A stretch of DNA of 64,000 nt. Origin: Sipunculus nudus (Eukaryota; Annelida; Sipuncula; Golfingiida; Sipunculidae). Shown piece by piece: positions 27,863-37,339 of this stretch. The notes below the pieces were generated by a model that was not told the DNA's origin, ran no database searches, and saw nothing but the letters and a program-made list of their open reading frames with translations. The number at the start of each line of letters is the position of its first letter. Position 1 is the stretch's first letter. Both the position numbers and the translations under genes were made by a program. Location: assembly GCA_026874595.1 (NCBI GenBank), contig JAPPUL010000068.1, forward strand, positions 943,001 through 1,007,000, read 5' to 3'.

Positions 27863-29059
27863 TCAGTACCATCTATAATAATCCACCACACTGCCTGCTT
27901 CTAAACGATTTATAGCTCCTCGATGTACTCCTATCCCGTCTGAGCCCAAACCCGCCTTTATATCTCCACTCCCGTTATAACTTAATAAGCTTATCTGTCC
28001 ACTTGCATAGTCTGCCTTACACGGAAAATAGTCATCTCTTTCTCCCTTTTTATTTCTCCCCTCTTTTAATACCATCTTCTCACTCCTCACCGGCTTTATT
28101 TTCATGAATGCCCTTATATACGGCTCTATAAACAATTTATACGTTACTTGGCATGATAGTGGGTTGCCAGGAAGTCCGTATACTACACCTTTTTCCGTTG
28201 CCCCAAACCATATCGGCTTGCCTGGTTTAACTGATACTTTATGAAATATCTTCCTCACCCCAAGACCCTCCAAAACATGCGGTACGTAATCTGCATCCCC
28301 CATCGATACCCCCCCTGATAGGATAACTATATCTTCATCCATGCATTGCTTTATTACATCCTTTAACTCCTCTTTGTCATCTCCTACCAAAACCCTCCTC
28401 TCTGACCTTATTCCTACGCTAAGTCGCAATAATGCCTCTAGAACATAGGTATTTGAATCGCGTATTTGATAACTCTTTGGCTGCACTCCCAACGGCTGCA
28501 CTTCGTCTCCTGTCGATATTAGTGAGACCCTAGGTTTGCCATATATCTTTACTTCCCTATATCCTAGACTTGCTAGCACGTTTACTGCCGAATGATCTAT
28601 ATAACTGCCATTCCCTAGTACTACGCTCCCTTCCTCTATGTCTTCTCCCTTCTTCGAAATGTTTTGTCCCCTCTTTACCCCCTCTTCTAATACTTTTACC
28701 ACCCCATCCCCTCCCTCCTCCGTTTGCTCATACGCTACCACCGCATCTGCTCCATCCGGCACCTCAGACCCCGTCATTATACTTACACACTCCCCATCCC
28801 CCAATTCCCCCTTATAGCCCGCTTCTCCCGCTAGAGTCTTTTGCAAGACCCTAAACTCTTTTACTCTTAACTTGTTTATTGATTCTGATTTTAAGGCGTA
28901 TCCATCCATTGCTGATCTATTATATGGCGGATAGTCGCGGTCTGATCTTATCTGTTCGTACAAGGTGCAGCCTACCGATTCTAGCAGCTCCACCTTCTCT
29001 ATCTTATTTCCTTTTACATTCTCTAACACTAAACGTTGTGCTTCTTCTACCCTTAGCAT
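27863..29059 (-). CDS. moeA: molybdopterin molybdenumtransferase
   Basis: A 398-residue MoeA, which inserts molybdate into adenylylated molybdopterin. Visible segments are DRDYPPYNRSAMDGYAL, VSIMTGSEVPDGADAV, a MoCF_biosynth core with STGDEV, ILSGGVSMGDADYV and KPGKPIWFG, and GLPGNPLSC. The C-terminal domain is complete. AAGGAG stands just before ATG 29059. It lies between the moaCB fusion (310-base gap with a repeat) and moaA (30 bases). It acts with the Mog-type domain of the fusion gene. Confidence 0.95.
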   Translation of the reverse strand: MLRVEEAQRLVLENVKGNKIEKVELLESVGCTLYEQIRSDRDYPPYNRSAMDGYALKSESINKLRVKEFRVLQKTLAGEAGYKGELGDGECVSIMTGSEVPDGADAVVAYEQTEEGGDGVVKVLEEGVKRGQNISKKGEDIEEGSVVLGNGSYIDHSAVNVLASLGYREVKIYGKPRVSLISTGDEVQPLGVQPKSYQIRDSNTYVLEALLRLSVGIRSERRVLVGDDKEELKDVIKQCMDEDIVILSGGVSMGDADYVPHVLEGLGVRKIFHKVSVKPGKPIWFGATEKGVVYGLPGNPLSCQVTYKLFIEPYIRAFMKIKPVRSEKMVLKEGRNKKGERDDYFPCKADYASGQISLLSYNGSGDIKAGLGSDGIGVHRGAINRLEAGSVVDYYRWY

Positions 29060-29369
29060 ACTTACTCCTTTTCTATCGCGGAAGGCTTATCCATTTCTAG
29101 AGTAAACCCTATCGCCTTTATTACCATAGCTTTAGCTTCTAAAACCTTAGGCCATAAAGATCAGAGCGTGTTTGCTCAAAGCTTTATTTCTTAATCTTTT
29201 TTTATCTCTACTTGCTCATTTCCTCTTCTTTTTTATTCCCCTTTTCTCTTTCCTTGCCTTTCCTTGCCTTTCCTTGTCTTTCCTTGCCTTTCCTTGCCTT
29301 TCCTTGTCTTTCCTTGCCTTCTCTTGCCTTCTCTTACATCTACAATACCTTCCTACAAGACCATATACC
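29060..29369. other. 310-base gap between moaCB and moeA, mostly a 10-base repeat
   Basis: No gene is seen. The eight 10-base units at 29251-29330 (TCCTTGCCTT and variants) are followed by more C/T-rich DNA. On the minus strand this is a purine-rich leader between moaCB and moeA; the moeA Shine-Dalgarno lies at its left end. Confidence 0.7.
29251..29330. repeat. 10-base tandem repeat upstream of moeA
   Basis: Eight contiguous units of TCCTTGCCTT, two with TGTC in place of TGCC and the last with CTCT. Not a multiple of three and non-coding. Confidence 0.9.
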
Positions 29370-30296
29370 CTAATGTCCGCCACCACCTAACATCTTCTTT
29401 GCATGGAATATCCACGGTAGTATTGCCTCCATACCCTCTCTTGCCCCTGCTGAGCTCCCAGGTAATGTTATTAATAACGTTTTCCCTATTGCTCCTGTTA
29501 CTCCTCGTGAAAACATCGCTAAGGGCGTTCGCTCCCCCCCATACGCTCTTATCCTTTCGCTTATCCCTTGCGCTTCCCTCTCTATTAACTCCTCTACCGC
29601 TTCCACTGTCTTATCTCTTGGCCCAAGCCCTGTCCCGCCTGTTGTAAATATATAGGATATCTCTCCTCCATCTATCCAGCTTCTTATTGTCGTCTGAATC
29701 TTTTCCTTCTCATCAGGAATTATAGTATAATATAATACTTTTGCCCTTTCTCTTTCTAGCATCTCCTTTATTATCTTTCCCGATTTATCTTCTCGTCGCC
29801 CTGATGCCGTTGAGTCCGAGCATACTAATACCCCTACCTTGATCCCTTCCTTACTGTACAAGCTCTTCCCCATCTCCCCTTTTCCCCCTCGCTTCTCCAA
29901 TATCTTTATCCCCCCTATCTCAAGCTCTTCGTCTATTGGCTTCAATATATCATATATCGTTAGGCAACTAACTGTTAGCCCCGTCAACACCTCCATCTCT
30001 ATCCCCGTCCTGTCTAGCGACTGGCCTCTACACTCAACCTCTACTACCCCTCGCTCCCCTTCCTCATAGAGATTAATATCTATTTCAAGATTATCTACTC
30101 GCACCGGATGACAATGTGGTATCAAGCCGCTTGTTGCCTTCGCCCCGAGCATCCCCGCACTCTTTGCATACGTATATATATCACCTTTCGGTATCTTATT
30201 CTCCCTTATTCGCTCAAGTGTCCCCTTACTACAATATACTTTCCCTACTCCATTCGCTTTTCTCAAACTCACACTCTTTTTTGTTATATCTACCAT
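29370..30296 (-). CDS. moaCB: MoaC-MoaB/Mog fusion: cyclic pyranopterin monophosphate synthase and molybdopterin adenylyltransferase
   Basis: A 308-residue fusion. Residues 1-140 are MoaC: LRKANGVGKVY at the start, LIPHCHPV, GIEMEVLTGLTVSCLTIYD, and the active-site KPID. It turns the MoaA product into precursor Z. Residues 150-308 are MoaB/Mog: VGVLVCSDSTASGRREDKSG, IFTTGGTGLGPRD and LPGSSAGAREGM. It adenylylates molybdopterin before MoeA acts. A Lys/Gly-rich linker joins them. MoaC-MoaB fusions are known in scattered bacteria. It is the first cofactor gene of the minus-strand set, 114 bases after the AmgK-like gene. Confidence 0.93.
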   Translation of the reverse strand: MVDITKKSVSLRKANGVGKVYCSKGTLERIRENKIPKGDIYTYAKSAGMLGAKATSGLIPHCHPVRVDNLEIDINLYEEGERGVVEVECRGQSLDRTGIEMEVLTGLTVSCLTIYDILKPIDEELEIGGIKILEKRGGKGEMGKSLYSKEGIKVGVLVCSDSTASGRREDKSGKIIKEMLERERAKVLYYTIIPDEKEKIQTTIRSWIDGGEISYIFTTGGTGLGPRDKTVEAVEELIEREAQGISERIRAYGGERTPLAMFSRGVTGAIGKTLLITLPGSSAGAREGMEAILPWIFHAKKMLGGGGH

Positions 30297-30410
30297 CTAT
30301 TCTTTTGCCTTTGTCTCCTATTCTTCTCTTTCATACTCTTTTAATCTCTTTTTATATAAGTTATACATTTATACCCTCTTTGTATACTCTATTTTATATT
30401 AAGTCCTACT

Positions 30411-31550
30411 TTAAGTTACATTCCCCCCCCTCTCATATCCAGCAAGCTCACATACTCCCTCAAGTACCTTCTTAAGCTCTTTTCTCCCATCCAATAACTC
30501 CATTATCTCCACCCTCCTAAGCACATACTTTAAGTCTTTTATCCCGTAGGGGATACTCTCTATAAATATTATCTTGCCTTCGTAAAGACCCCTATAACCA
30601 TAAGCCCCAAACGCCTGCAAAAGCCTTAGTAACACGTATTTATAATAACTTCCTGCCTCTATCGTTTCGACATTTGTACTTTCTCTTGCAAACCATTCAG
30701 CATAATATCTAAACAGCCTCTCTCGCATAGCGTAATCTAATCCTACTTGAGAATCGTACAACAATGACCCTATATCGTAATATTTTGACCCAAGCCGTCC
30801 ACCCTGATAATCTATATAATATATTTCTTCCCCCTCTACGCTTTTATCCCCTACACCCTTATTCTTAACTAAGATATTTCTACTTTGAAAGTCTCGATAC
30901 ATAAAATATTCATCTCCTCCTACCTCCAAAAGCTCAGATGCATACTTTCTAAAATCTTCATCAAGTCGTTCCTCATTAAAGCATATATCATGGAACTTTA
31001 CAAAATAATATTTAAAGTAATTTAAATCTCTTAGCATGCCAGGTTTGTCAAATCGCTTGCTCGGATATGATACACTATAATCTATACCGTCGCCAACCTT
31101 AAGCTGTATCCGTAAAAGATCTCTTATCACCGCCTCATAAAGCCGTTCAACCACATCTAATCCACCCTCTTTATACCCTCCTTCTTTTATGTTTAATACC
31201 TTGTTGTATAAACTTGTATCGCCTAAGTCCTCTATGAAGTAATATCTACGGCTCTCGTCTATAAACAGTAGTTTAGGTACTCCTAATCCCTCCTTTAGAA
31301 AATGGAGCGTATAACTATAATATGCTTCGTTCTCTTTAATATCTTTATTATATACTCCTAATATCCTACCTCCTCCCTCTCCTATGTGCCTTATATATAT
31401 TCGGTTTGAACCCGATACCGCAAGCTCCTCCTGCTTTGTCAGCTTCTCTTTACTATATATTTCGTACAACTCTTTTAGCTTCCCCTTAACCTCTTCTTTA
31501 GACACCGTTTTCCTCCTTGCTCTTTTGTTCTGCTTTACCCTGGCACTCAT
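30411..31550 (-). CDS. aminoglycoside-phosphotransferase-fold sugar kinase, AmgK-like
   Basis: A 379-residue kinase-fold protein. The catalytic loop YFMYRDFQSRNILV and the metal site YYIDYQGGRLGSKYYDIGSLLYD match the AmgK type (N-acetylmuramate/N-acetylglucosamine anomeric kinase), where FQSRN and DYQGGR are diagnostic in my memory. The N-terminal lobe has an ATP-binding sheet with a phosphate loop (GSNRIYIRHIG). It would make MurNAc-1-phosphate for the MurU-like enzyme at 24145-24906 and so bypass de novo UDP-MurNAc synthesis. AAGGAAGGT precedes ATG 31550. It starts 16 bases after the cyclic-nucleotide-binding gene ends. Antibiotic resistance is not implied. Confidence 0.78.
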   Translation of the reverse strand: MSARVKQNKRARRKTVSKEEVKGKLKELYEIYSKEKLTKQEELAVSGSNRIYIRHIGEGGGRILGVYNKDIKENEAYYSYTLHFLKEGLGVPKLLFIDESRRYYFIEDLGDTSLYNKVLNIKEGGYKEGGLDVVERLYEAVIRDLLRIQLKVGDGIDYSVSYPSKRFDKPGMLRDLNYFKYYFVKFHDICFNEERLDEDFRKYASELLEVGGDEYFMYRDFQSRNILVKNKGVGDKSVEGEEIYYIDYQGGRLGSKYYDIGSLLYDSQVGLDYAMRERLFRYYAEWFARESTNVETIEAGSYYKYVLLRLLQAFGAYGYRGLYEGKIIFIESIPYGIKDLKYVLRRVEIMELLDGRKELKKVLEGVCELAGYERGGNVT

Positions 31551-31566
31551 ACCTTCCTTACAAATA

Positions 31567-32673
31567 TTAATTGTCTGTTTCTATTGCCCCTCCCCTAGTT
31601 TGCCCCTCCTCTAATTTCTTATCCAGGCTCTTTACAAGCTCATTTATCCAACTATATTCTTTGTTACTCTCAAGTACCTCCTTTAACTTATATTTGAAGT
31701 CCTTTAGCTCTTCGATTATCTTTTCTCTTGAGCCTCTTAACTCCTCTATCTCTTTATTTAATTCCTCTATCTCTTTACAATGTTCATTTATATAGCTTGC
31801 AAGTCGCTTTATTAAAAGCTTTAGAAAGTCTTGCCTGCCCTTTAGTATCTTTGGTATGTCTTGCTTCTTTATTACTACAATATTTGTATCTTCTATCGCT
31901 TGGATGCTTGCTGTGCGATTCGCTCCAAGCCAAAATATCATGTCTCCTAATATCGTTCCTGACTCGCTTATCTGTTTTAGCTCTTTTCCCTCTATTGAAA
32001 GTCTTAGCCGACCCTCTTTCAATATGTAAAATTCATCCCCTATATCTCCTTCTCTACATACGTAATTCCCTCCTAAAATCCGCCTCCCATATTCATCTAA
32101 TTTCTCACCTATATCTCCTTTGATATGCTCTTCCTCTTTATCTACTGTTTTTTTATATAGCGGAGTCCGCATCCCTAGCTCATATGCTAATGTCTCCCTT
32201 TGAGCTTCGTAACACGTTGATAGTAACGACATTGCTTTTTCATCTGTCTTTATCTTTCTTATTAAACGATTAGTTACCCATGCCAGCCCTTTACTAATCT
32301 CGTTAACTGTATCCTCTAGCTCCTCCTTATCCTCTATCTTCCTTATCCTTAGCTTATCCATTTGTACTACCATCTCGGCTGCCGACTGACCTATCTTATA
32401 GCCTTTTGTAAAATCACGCAAATCCTTCTCAAGTTCATAATTAGGTATCTCAGACGCTTTCACCCCTTCTAATGTATATATACTCATGCAACGTCGCCCT
32501 CCTGCTCCATCACCTAGTATCTCTGCTATTCCAAATACTATGCCCTCACTAGATGATTTAGACTCTATTGTAAAACTCTCCCCTCCTTTTAACTCAACTA
32601 CTACTTCTGCGTCTATATAATAGGCACTCTCCGCATCCTGCCCATACCTGTATACATAATTCTTTTCTGACAT
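31567..32673 (-). CDS. cyclic-nucleotide-binding-domain protein
   Basis: A 368-residue protein. The C-terminal half carries a CRP-type cNMP domain at about residues 195-300: GNYVCREGDIGDEFYILKEG, then a phosphate cassette GDMIFWLGANRTASIQA with the conserved Arg, then IPKILKGR. A coiled coil of about 60 residues closes the protein. The N-terminal 100 residues look like a second, decayed cNMP-like beta barrel (VVVELKGGESFTIESKSS, FGIAEILGDG). No helix-turn-helix follows, so it is probably not a DNA-binding CRP. No cyclase is nearby. It is the first gene of the minus-strand run into the cofactor operon. Confidence 0.85.
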   Translation of the reverse strand: MSEKNYVYRYGQDAESAYYIDAEVVVELKGGESFTIESKSSSEGIVFGIAEILGDGAGGRRCMSIYTLEGVKASEIPNYELEKDLRDFTKGYKIGQSAAEMVVQMDKLRIRKIEDKEELEDTVNEISKGLAWVTNRLIRKIKTDEKAMSLLSTCYEAQRETLAYELGMRTPLYKKTVDKEEEHIKGDIGEKLDEYGRRILGGNYVCREGDIGDEFYILKEGRLRLSIEGKELKQISESGTILGDMIFWLGANRTASIQAIEDTNIVVIKKQDIPKILKGRQDFLKLLIKRLASYINEHCKEIEELNKEIEELRGSREKIIEELKDFKYKLKEVLESNKEYSWINELVKSLDKKLEEGQTRGGAIETDN

Positions 32674-32857
32674 TAGGCTCTTCTTGCTTCTCCCAATTCA
32701 TACTCCTATTAACTACTACCCCTTATCATATCCGTACTACTCAAAATATAACCTTTTTATCCCTTTAAAACACAACTCGTATTACTCTACTCTTTTTCTT
32801 TTATCTGTTTATATTTATATTTTAGTCTTTACCCTTAACTTTATGTATGGCTCTTTT

Positions 32858-33397
32858 ATGGCAAATTACGTTTATATCGCAACAAGCTTAGATGGATATA
32901 TTGCTGATGTTGATGGCGGAATTGAATGGTTAAAGGAAATAGCCCCTCCAAAGGACGATGACCTTGGCTTTAGTGCTTTCTTAGCAAAAGTTGATGCTAT
33001 TGTTATCGGGAGAATTACTTACACGGTCCTTTTAGCCTTTGCTCGATGGCCTTATGATACTGTTTTTGTTATTAGCAATACTCTCCTTAAAATCCAGGAG
33101 AGCTTAAAAGATAAAGCTTCTTTAATAAAAGGTTCTCCTCAACAAATTGTTAATACTCTTTTGCTTAAAGGTTATCGTAACCTTTATATCGACGGGGCTA
33201 CTACTATTCAAAGCTTCCTTAAATATAATCTTATTGACGAGATTATATTTACCGTTATTCCTAAAATACTTGGGCAAGGGATTTCTCTCTTTACTAAAGA
33301 TTTAATCCCTTGTAACTTTCAGGCTTATAAAACTGAATTATTATCTGTACATGCTGCTAAAACTTATTTCAAAAAAGTTGTTACTAATGTCTCCTAA
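32858..33397 (+). CDS. RibD C-terminal/dihydrofolate-reductase-like protein
   Basis: A 179-residue protein of the RibD_C (DHFR-fold) group: MANYVYIATSLDGYIADVDGGIEWL at the start (cofactor-binding strand), VIGRITYTVLLAFARWPY, VFVISNTL, LLLKGYRNLYIDGATTIQSFL, and IIFTVIPKILGQGISLF. Such proteins are NADPH reductases of uncertain substrate; the riboflavin RibD has an extra deaminase domain that is missing here. ATG 32858 fits the family start. The reading frame stays open further upstream but gives an unlikely hydrophobic leader. It overlaps uvrC by 11 bases. Confidence 0.85.
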   Translation: MANYVYIATSLDGYIADVDGGIEWLKEIAPPKDDDLGFSAFLAKVDAIVIGRITYTVLLAFARWPYDTVFVISNTLLKIQESLKDKASLIKGSPQQIVNTLLLKGYRNLYIDGATTIQSFLKYNLIDEIIFTVIPKILGQGISLFTKDLIPCNFQAYKTELLSVHAAKTYFKKVVTNVS

Positions 33398-35210
33398 ATA
33401 CTCTCTACCTCCTAATATCCCTACACTCCCTGGTATTTACATCATGAAAGATAAGAAAGATAAAATTATATACATTGGTAAAGCTAAAAACCTTAAAAAA
33501 CGAGTTCGCTCTTATTTTTCTAGTACCAAAAACTATGACTCTAAAACTACTTTACTTATTAAGCATATTCGCTCCATCGACTACATAGTGACTTCTAGTG
33601 AGACTGATGCCCTCATTCTAGAATGTAATCTGATAAAAAAAGAACAGCCTAAGTACAATATCACTTTAAAAGACAATAAGTCTTATCCCTTTATCAAAGT
33701 CACTACCTCGGAACCCTTCCCTCGCGTTTTTAAAACCCGTTCCCTCTTAAACGACAATAACCTCTATTTTGGCCCTTATCCTAATGCTAGCTCCGTTTAT
33801 CACAATTTGCAGCTTATTCACAAAATCTTCCCCCTTAGAACCTGTTCCCTTACTCTCCCTTCTAAATCTTCTGTTGTCGCTTGTCTTGATTATCATATCA
33901 AAAAATGTGCTGGCTGTTGCATAGACAAAATATCTACAGACGAATACTCCATTTTTATAAATAAAGTTATCCTCTTCCTTAAAGGAAAATACAATAAATT
34001 AATAAAAGACCTCAAAACTCAAATGTTTGAAGCCTCCGATAAGCTCCTTTTTGAAAAAGCTGCCTCTATTAAAAAACAAATTGATGCCATAAGCCATATT
34101 CAACAACGTCAAACTGTTCTTTCTACTTCTAATACCGATGCTGACGTCTTCGGATACCATATCCTCGATCCCATTATCATTATCTCTATTTTGTTCGTTC
34201 GGGAGGGTAAGTTACTTGGTAAACGAAGCTTTGTTATTCAAGAAAATGAATTACTAAAACCTCTTAATATTCAAAATGCTTTGTTCTTTACCATCAAAAA
34301 CTTTTACTCTAATAATCATAACGATATCCCTAAAGAGATTATTATCCCTTCTGTTAATCATTCTATTGACAATATTAACGGTTTACAAAATTTCCTTAAA
34401 ACGCTTAGCAATAACAGTTTAACTATTTTATGCCCAAAACGAGGTTTGAAACATGATTGGATCTTGATTGCTTCTAACAATGCCAAGTTTAGCTACATTG
34501 AACATCAGAAATTATCTGAGTTTGAACTCATTTTAAAGCATCTGCAAAACGCTTTTAAGCTAAAGGCTTTGCCGCGTAGAATCGAGGGCTTTGATATTTC
34601 TCATACCGATGGCTCTTTTACTGTTGCTTCTATGGTATCCTTTTTTAACGGAAAGCCTCTTAAGAAGGATTATCGCCATTTCAAGATTAAATCTGTTAAC
34701 TATATTAATGACCCTGCCTCTATTTCCGAAGTCATCGCTCGGCGATATTCAAAAATTAAAAATGATAATCTTACCCCGCCTGACCTCATTCTCGTTGATG
34801 GCGGTATTCCCCAAGTTAATGCTGCTTTTAATATTTTAAAAGCTTTGGAACTAGATATCCCTACAATCGGACTTGCTAAACGTAACGAAGATATATTCTT
34901 GCCATACAATAATTCTCCTCTTGCACTTCCCAAAAATAATATCGCTTTGCAACTACTACAGCAAATACGTGATGAGGCTCATCGCTTCGGCAACCAGTTC
35001 CATAGAGCTTTACGTTCTAAGAACATGGTTAAATCTATTCTAGATGAAATACCTGGTGTTGGTGCTGCTAAAAAACAGGCCTTGCTCATGCACTTTAAGA
35101 TTATTGACAATATTAAATTCGCTTCCTTTGATGAACTTTGTCTTGTTGACAAGATTGACAAAAGTACTGCTCGCTCCATTGTCAACTTCTTTGCTGATAA
35201 CCCGGCTTAG
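33387..35210 (+). CDS. uvrC: excinuclease ABC subunit C
   Basis: A 607-residue nucleotide-excision-repair nuclease that cuts on both sides of a lesion with UvrB. Domains in order: GIY-YIG nuclease (about 13-92; GIYIMKDK, then YIGKAKNLKKRVRSYF), a Cys-rich region (CLDYHIKKCAGCC), a UVR UvrB-binding helix pair (about 200-235), the RNase H-like C-terminal nuclease (GFDISHTDG, DLILVDGG), and a helix-hairpin-helix tail (LDEIPGVGAAKKQALL). Length is normal. ATG 33387 is chosen because the family begins right there; it overlaps the previous gene. No Shine-Dalgarno is seen. Confidence 0.96.
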   Translation: MSPKYSLPPNIPTLPGIYIMKDKKDKIIYIGKAKNLKKRVRSYFSSTKNYDSKTTLLIKHIRSIDYIVTSSETDALILECNLIKKEQPKYNITLKDNKSYPFIKVTTSEPFPRVFKTRSLLNDNNLYFGPYPNASSVYHNLQLIHKIFPLRTCSLTLPSKSSVVACLDYHIKKCAGCCIDKISTDEYSIFINKVILFLKGKYNKLIKDLKTQMFEASDKLLFEKAASIKKQIDAISHIQQRQTVLSTSNTDADVFGYHILDPIIIISILFVREGKLLGKRSFVIQENELLKPLNIQNALFFTIKNFYSNNHNDIPKEIIIPSVNHSIDNINGLQNFLKTLSNNSLTILCPKRGLKHDWILIASNNAKFSYIEHQKLSEFELILKHLQNAFKLKALPRRIEGFDISHTDGSFTVASMVSFFNGKPLKKDYRHFKIKSVNYINDPASISEVIARRYSKIKNDNLTPPDLILVDGGIPQVNAAFNILKALELDIPTIGLAKRNEDIFLPYNNSPLALPKNNIALQLLQQIRDEAHRFGNQFHRALRSKNMVKSILDEIPGVGAAKKQALLMHFKIIDNIKFASFDELCLVDKIDKSTARSIVNFFADNPA

Positions 35211-35282
35211 TATTCTATAACCATTTATACCGTCTTTTTCTCTTTAGTTCTATTATATTAAACACTAAAACGACAAGTCTTT

Positions 35283-36227
35283 TTAGGCTACTTCTTTATT
35301 TCCATCCCTAAGAAATGTCAATACCTTCTCCTCGATACTTTTAATATCTAAACCAAACTTCTTGTATAAATCTCTTGGTGTCCCCGATTCCCCAAACCTA
35401 TCTCCTATGCTTATTCGCTTTACCAATACCGGGTATTCACTGCTTACCACTTCCATAACCGCACTCCCAAGTCCCCCTATCTCATTATGATCTTCTACTG
35501 TTACTAGTCGACCCGTCTGCTTTGCACAGCCTATTATCAGCTCCTTATCTATTGGCTTTATTGTTGCCATGTTTAATACTTTCGCTTTTATCCCTCTCTT
35601 TGACAAACCTTCTGCCGCCTTTAATGTATTATATACTACTCCGCCTGTTGCAATTAATGTTACATCTCCTCCCTCACCTAGCACCTCCCCCTTCCCATAC
35701 CTAAACTTGTAACCTGAATCATGTATAGGCTCCAATACCTGTCTTGTTAACCTGAAATATAAGGGCCCCTTATGTCTTACGCTATATTCTAATGCCGCTT
35801 GGGTCTCTATTCCATCTGCTGGGCTTATTACTCCCATATTCGGTAACCCTCGCATTAATCCTATGTCTTCAAGCCCTTGCTGACTGTTGCCATCACCCCC
35901 TATTGCTACTCCGCTGTGTGTCCCTATTATCCGTACGTTTGCATTCTGGTACGCAACCGACATCCGTATCGTGTCATAACGGCCCGTTATGAAACACGCA
36001 AAACTACATACATACACTATCTTGCCTACTAGCGCAAGACCACTCCCTGTCCCCAGCATGTTTGCTTCTGCTATACCCATTTGAAAATATCTTTCTGGAT
36101 ACTCTTTCCCAAACTTTTGAGAATATGTCGACTTGCCTAAGTCTGCCTCTAGTACCACTATGTCTTTATTCTCTCCGCCAAGCTCCACTATCTTTTCTCC
36201 AAAAGCTGCCCTGCTTGATTCTTTCAT
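35283..36227 (-). CDS. transketolase, C-terminal subunit
   Basis: A 314-residue protein carrying the pyrimidine-binding and C-terminal domains of a split transketolase. Visible: VVLEADLGKSTYSQKFGKEYPERYFQMGIAEANMLG (with the catalytic glutamate in GIAEA), GTHSGVAIGGDGNSQQGLEDI, PADGIETQ and the final VEDHNEIGGLGSAV. With the N-terminal subunit and thiamine diphosphate it moves two-carbon units between sugar phosphates. It could also act as a DXS-like enzyme, but the split layout favours transketolase. It lies 101 bases after the partner gene. Confidence 0.93.
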   Translation of the reverse strand: MKESSRAAFGEKIVELGGENKDIVVLEADLGKSTYSQKFGKEYPERYFQMGIAEANMLGTGSGLALVGKIVYVCSFACFITGRYDTIRMSVAYQNANVRIIGTHSGVAIGGDGNSQQGLEDIGLMRGLPNMGVISPADGIETQAALEYSVRHKGPLYFRLTRQVLEPIHDSGYKFRYGKGEVLGEGGDVTLIATGGVVYNTLKAAEGLSKRGIKAKVLNMATIKPIDKELIIGCAKQTGRLVTVEDHNEIGGLGSAVMEVVSSEYPVLVKRISIGDRFGESGTPRDLYKKFGLDIKSIEEKVLTFLRDGNKEVA

Positions 36228-36328
36228 CTTTTTTTATCCATATTATCCGTTTTTCTTATTTTTATCCTCGTTAAGTCTCTTCCTCTTATTTCTCTTCCTT
36301 CCCTCCCAAGATACTACCTCATGCTACT

Positions 36329-37339
36329 TTACTGTTTTGCACTCTTTTCCCCTCTTTTCCCCATAACATAAGCTTTAGCTGCTTCATTCTCTTCTGCGCC
36401 CGGTACCACCCCATGCCACTTATTATCTCCTTCCATAAAGTCTATGCCTTTCCCTTTTATTGTATGTGCTATTAGAAATGCCGGCCGCCCTTTTGTCTCT
36501 TCCGCTTCTTTATACCCCTCTAATATACTCTTATAATCATGTCCGTCTAATTCGTGTACTTCCCAATTAAATGCCTTCAGCTTCTTTGCAACAGGCTCTA
36601 TATCCATCACTGCCTCTACCTCTCCATCCAATTGGGACTTGTTATAATCCAATATCACACATAAATTGTCTAGCTTGAACTTCGGCGCCGACATAAACGC
36701 TTCCCATATCTGTCCCTCTTGTATCTCTCCATCACCTATTACGCAATATACTCGCTTCCCATTTCTATCCAACTTGCTCCCTAGTGCCATGCCTTGCGCT
36801 ATCGATAACCCTTGCCCCAGTGAGCCCGTTGACGCCTCTACATACGGAAGCCGTTCAACATCAGGATGCCCTTGCAGGCATGAACCTCTCTCCCGTAAGG
36901 TCCATAAAATCTCTTTGTCTATTATCCCTAAATAGCACAGCAACGCATAAACCACCGGTACTCCATGCCCCTTCGACAACACAAACCTATCTCGTTCCTT
37001 TGCATTTGCGTTGGCTTTCGTCCGCTTTAGTTTCTTTACAAACAGTGCTACCAGTAGCTCAACCAGCGATAAGGAGCCTCCTGGATGTCCTGAACCCGCT
37101 TTTGTTAGCATGTCCAGGATCAACACTCGTATCTCTTGGGATATCTCTTCTAACTCCTTAATATCTTCTATATTATCAGCTCCTAACCCTCTTTTTAGCC
37201 CTTTTTCTAGCCCTTTTTCTAACACCTTTTTTTTTACCGCCTTTCTTTCCTTGTTTTTTCCTTCCTTTTCCCTTCCTTTTCCCTTCCTTTCTACTCTCAA
37301 TCTCTTCTTGTTTCTAAACTCCTTCTTGCTCAACTCCAA
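36329..37339 (-). CDS. transketolase, N-terminal (thiamine diphosphate) subunit
   Basis: A 336-residue subunit that binds thiamine diphosphate: AGSGHPGGSLSLVELLVALF, KGHGVPVVYALL, GSLGQGLSIAQGMALG, IGDGEIQEGQIWEA and DYNKSQLDG. The annotated frame begins at TTG 37339 and has a Lys/Glu/Arg-rich low-complexity N-terminus of about 55 residues, coded by homopurine DNA, before the usual family start near IKELEEISQEIR. The true start may be internal (GTG or TTG), so the 5' end is uncertain. Paired with the C-terminal subunit downstream. Confidence 0.9.
   Translation of the reverse strand: MELSKKEFRNKKRLRVERKGKGREKEGKNKERKAVKKKVLEKGLEKGLKRGLGADNIEDIKELEEISQEIRVLILDMLTKAGSGHPGGSLSLVELLVALFVKKLKRTKANANAKERDRFVLSKGHGVPVVYALLCYLGIIDKEILWTLRERGSCLQGHPDVERLPYVEASTGSLGQGLSIAQGMALGSKLDRNGKRVYCVIGDGEIQEGQIWEAFMSAPKFKLDNLCVILDYNKSQLDGEVEAVMDIEPVAKKLKAFNWEVHELDGHDYKSILEGYKEAEETKGRPAFLIAHTIKGKGIDFMEGDNKWHGVVPGAEENEAAKAYVMGKRGEKSAKQ

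Noticed and set aside
29251-29330. Possible CRISPR array or coding low-complexity gene
   Set aside because: Contiguous 10-base units without spacers; a frame through it gives only a Leu/Pro/Phe/Ser repeat without any start or domain.
30297-30410. Moco riboswitch before moaCB
   Set aside because: The leader is a plain A/G-rich stretch; I could not see the conserved stems of that riboswitch.
30411-31550. Aminoglycoside resistance gene
   Set aside because: The fold is shared, but the FQSRN and DYQGGR motifs fit cell-wall sugar kinases; no resistance context.
32684-32857. N-terminal extension of the RibD-C protein
   Set aside because: The added 58 residues are a Tyr/Leu/Ile shadow of C/T-rich DNA; the family start is at 32858.
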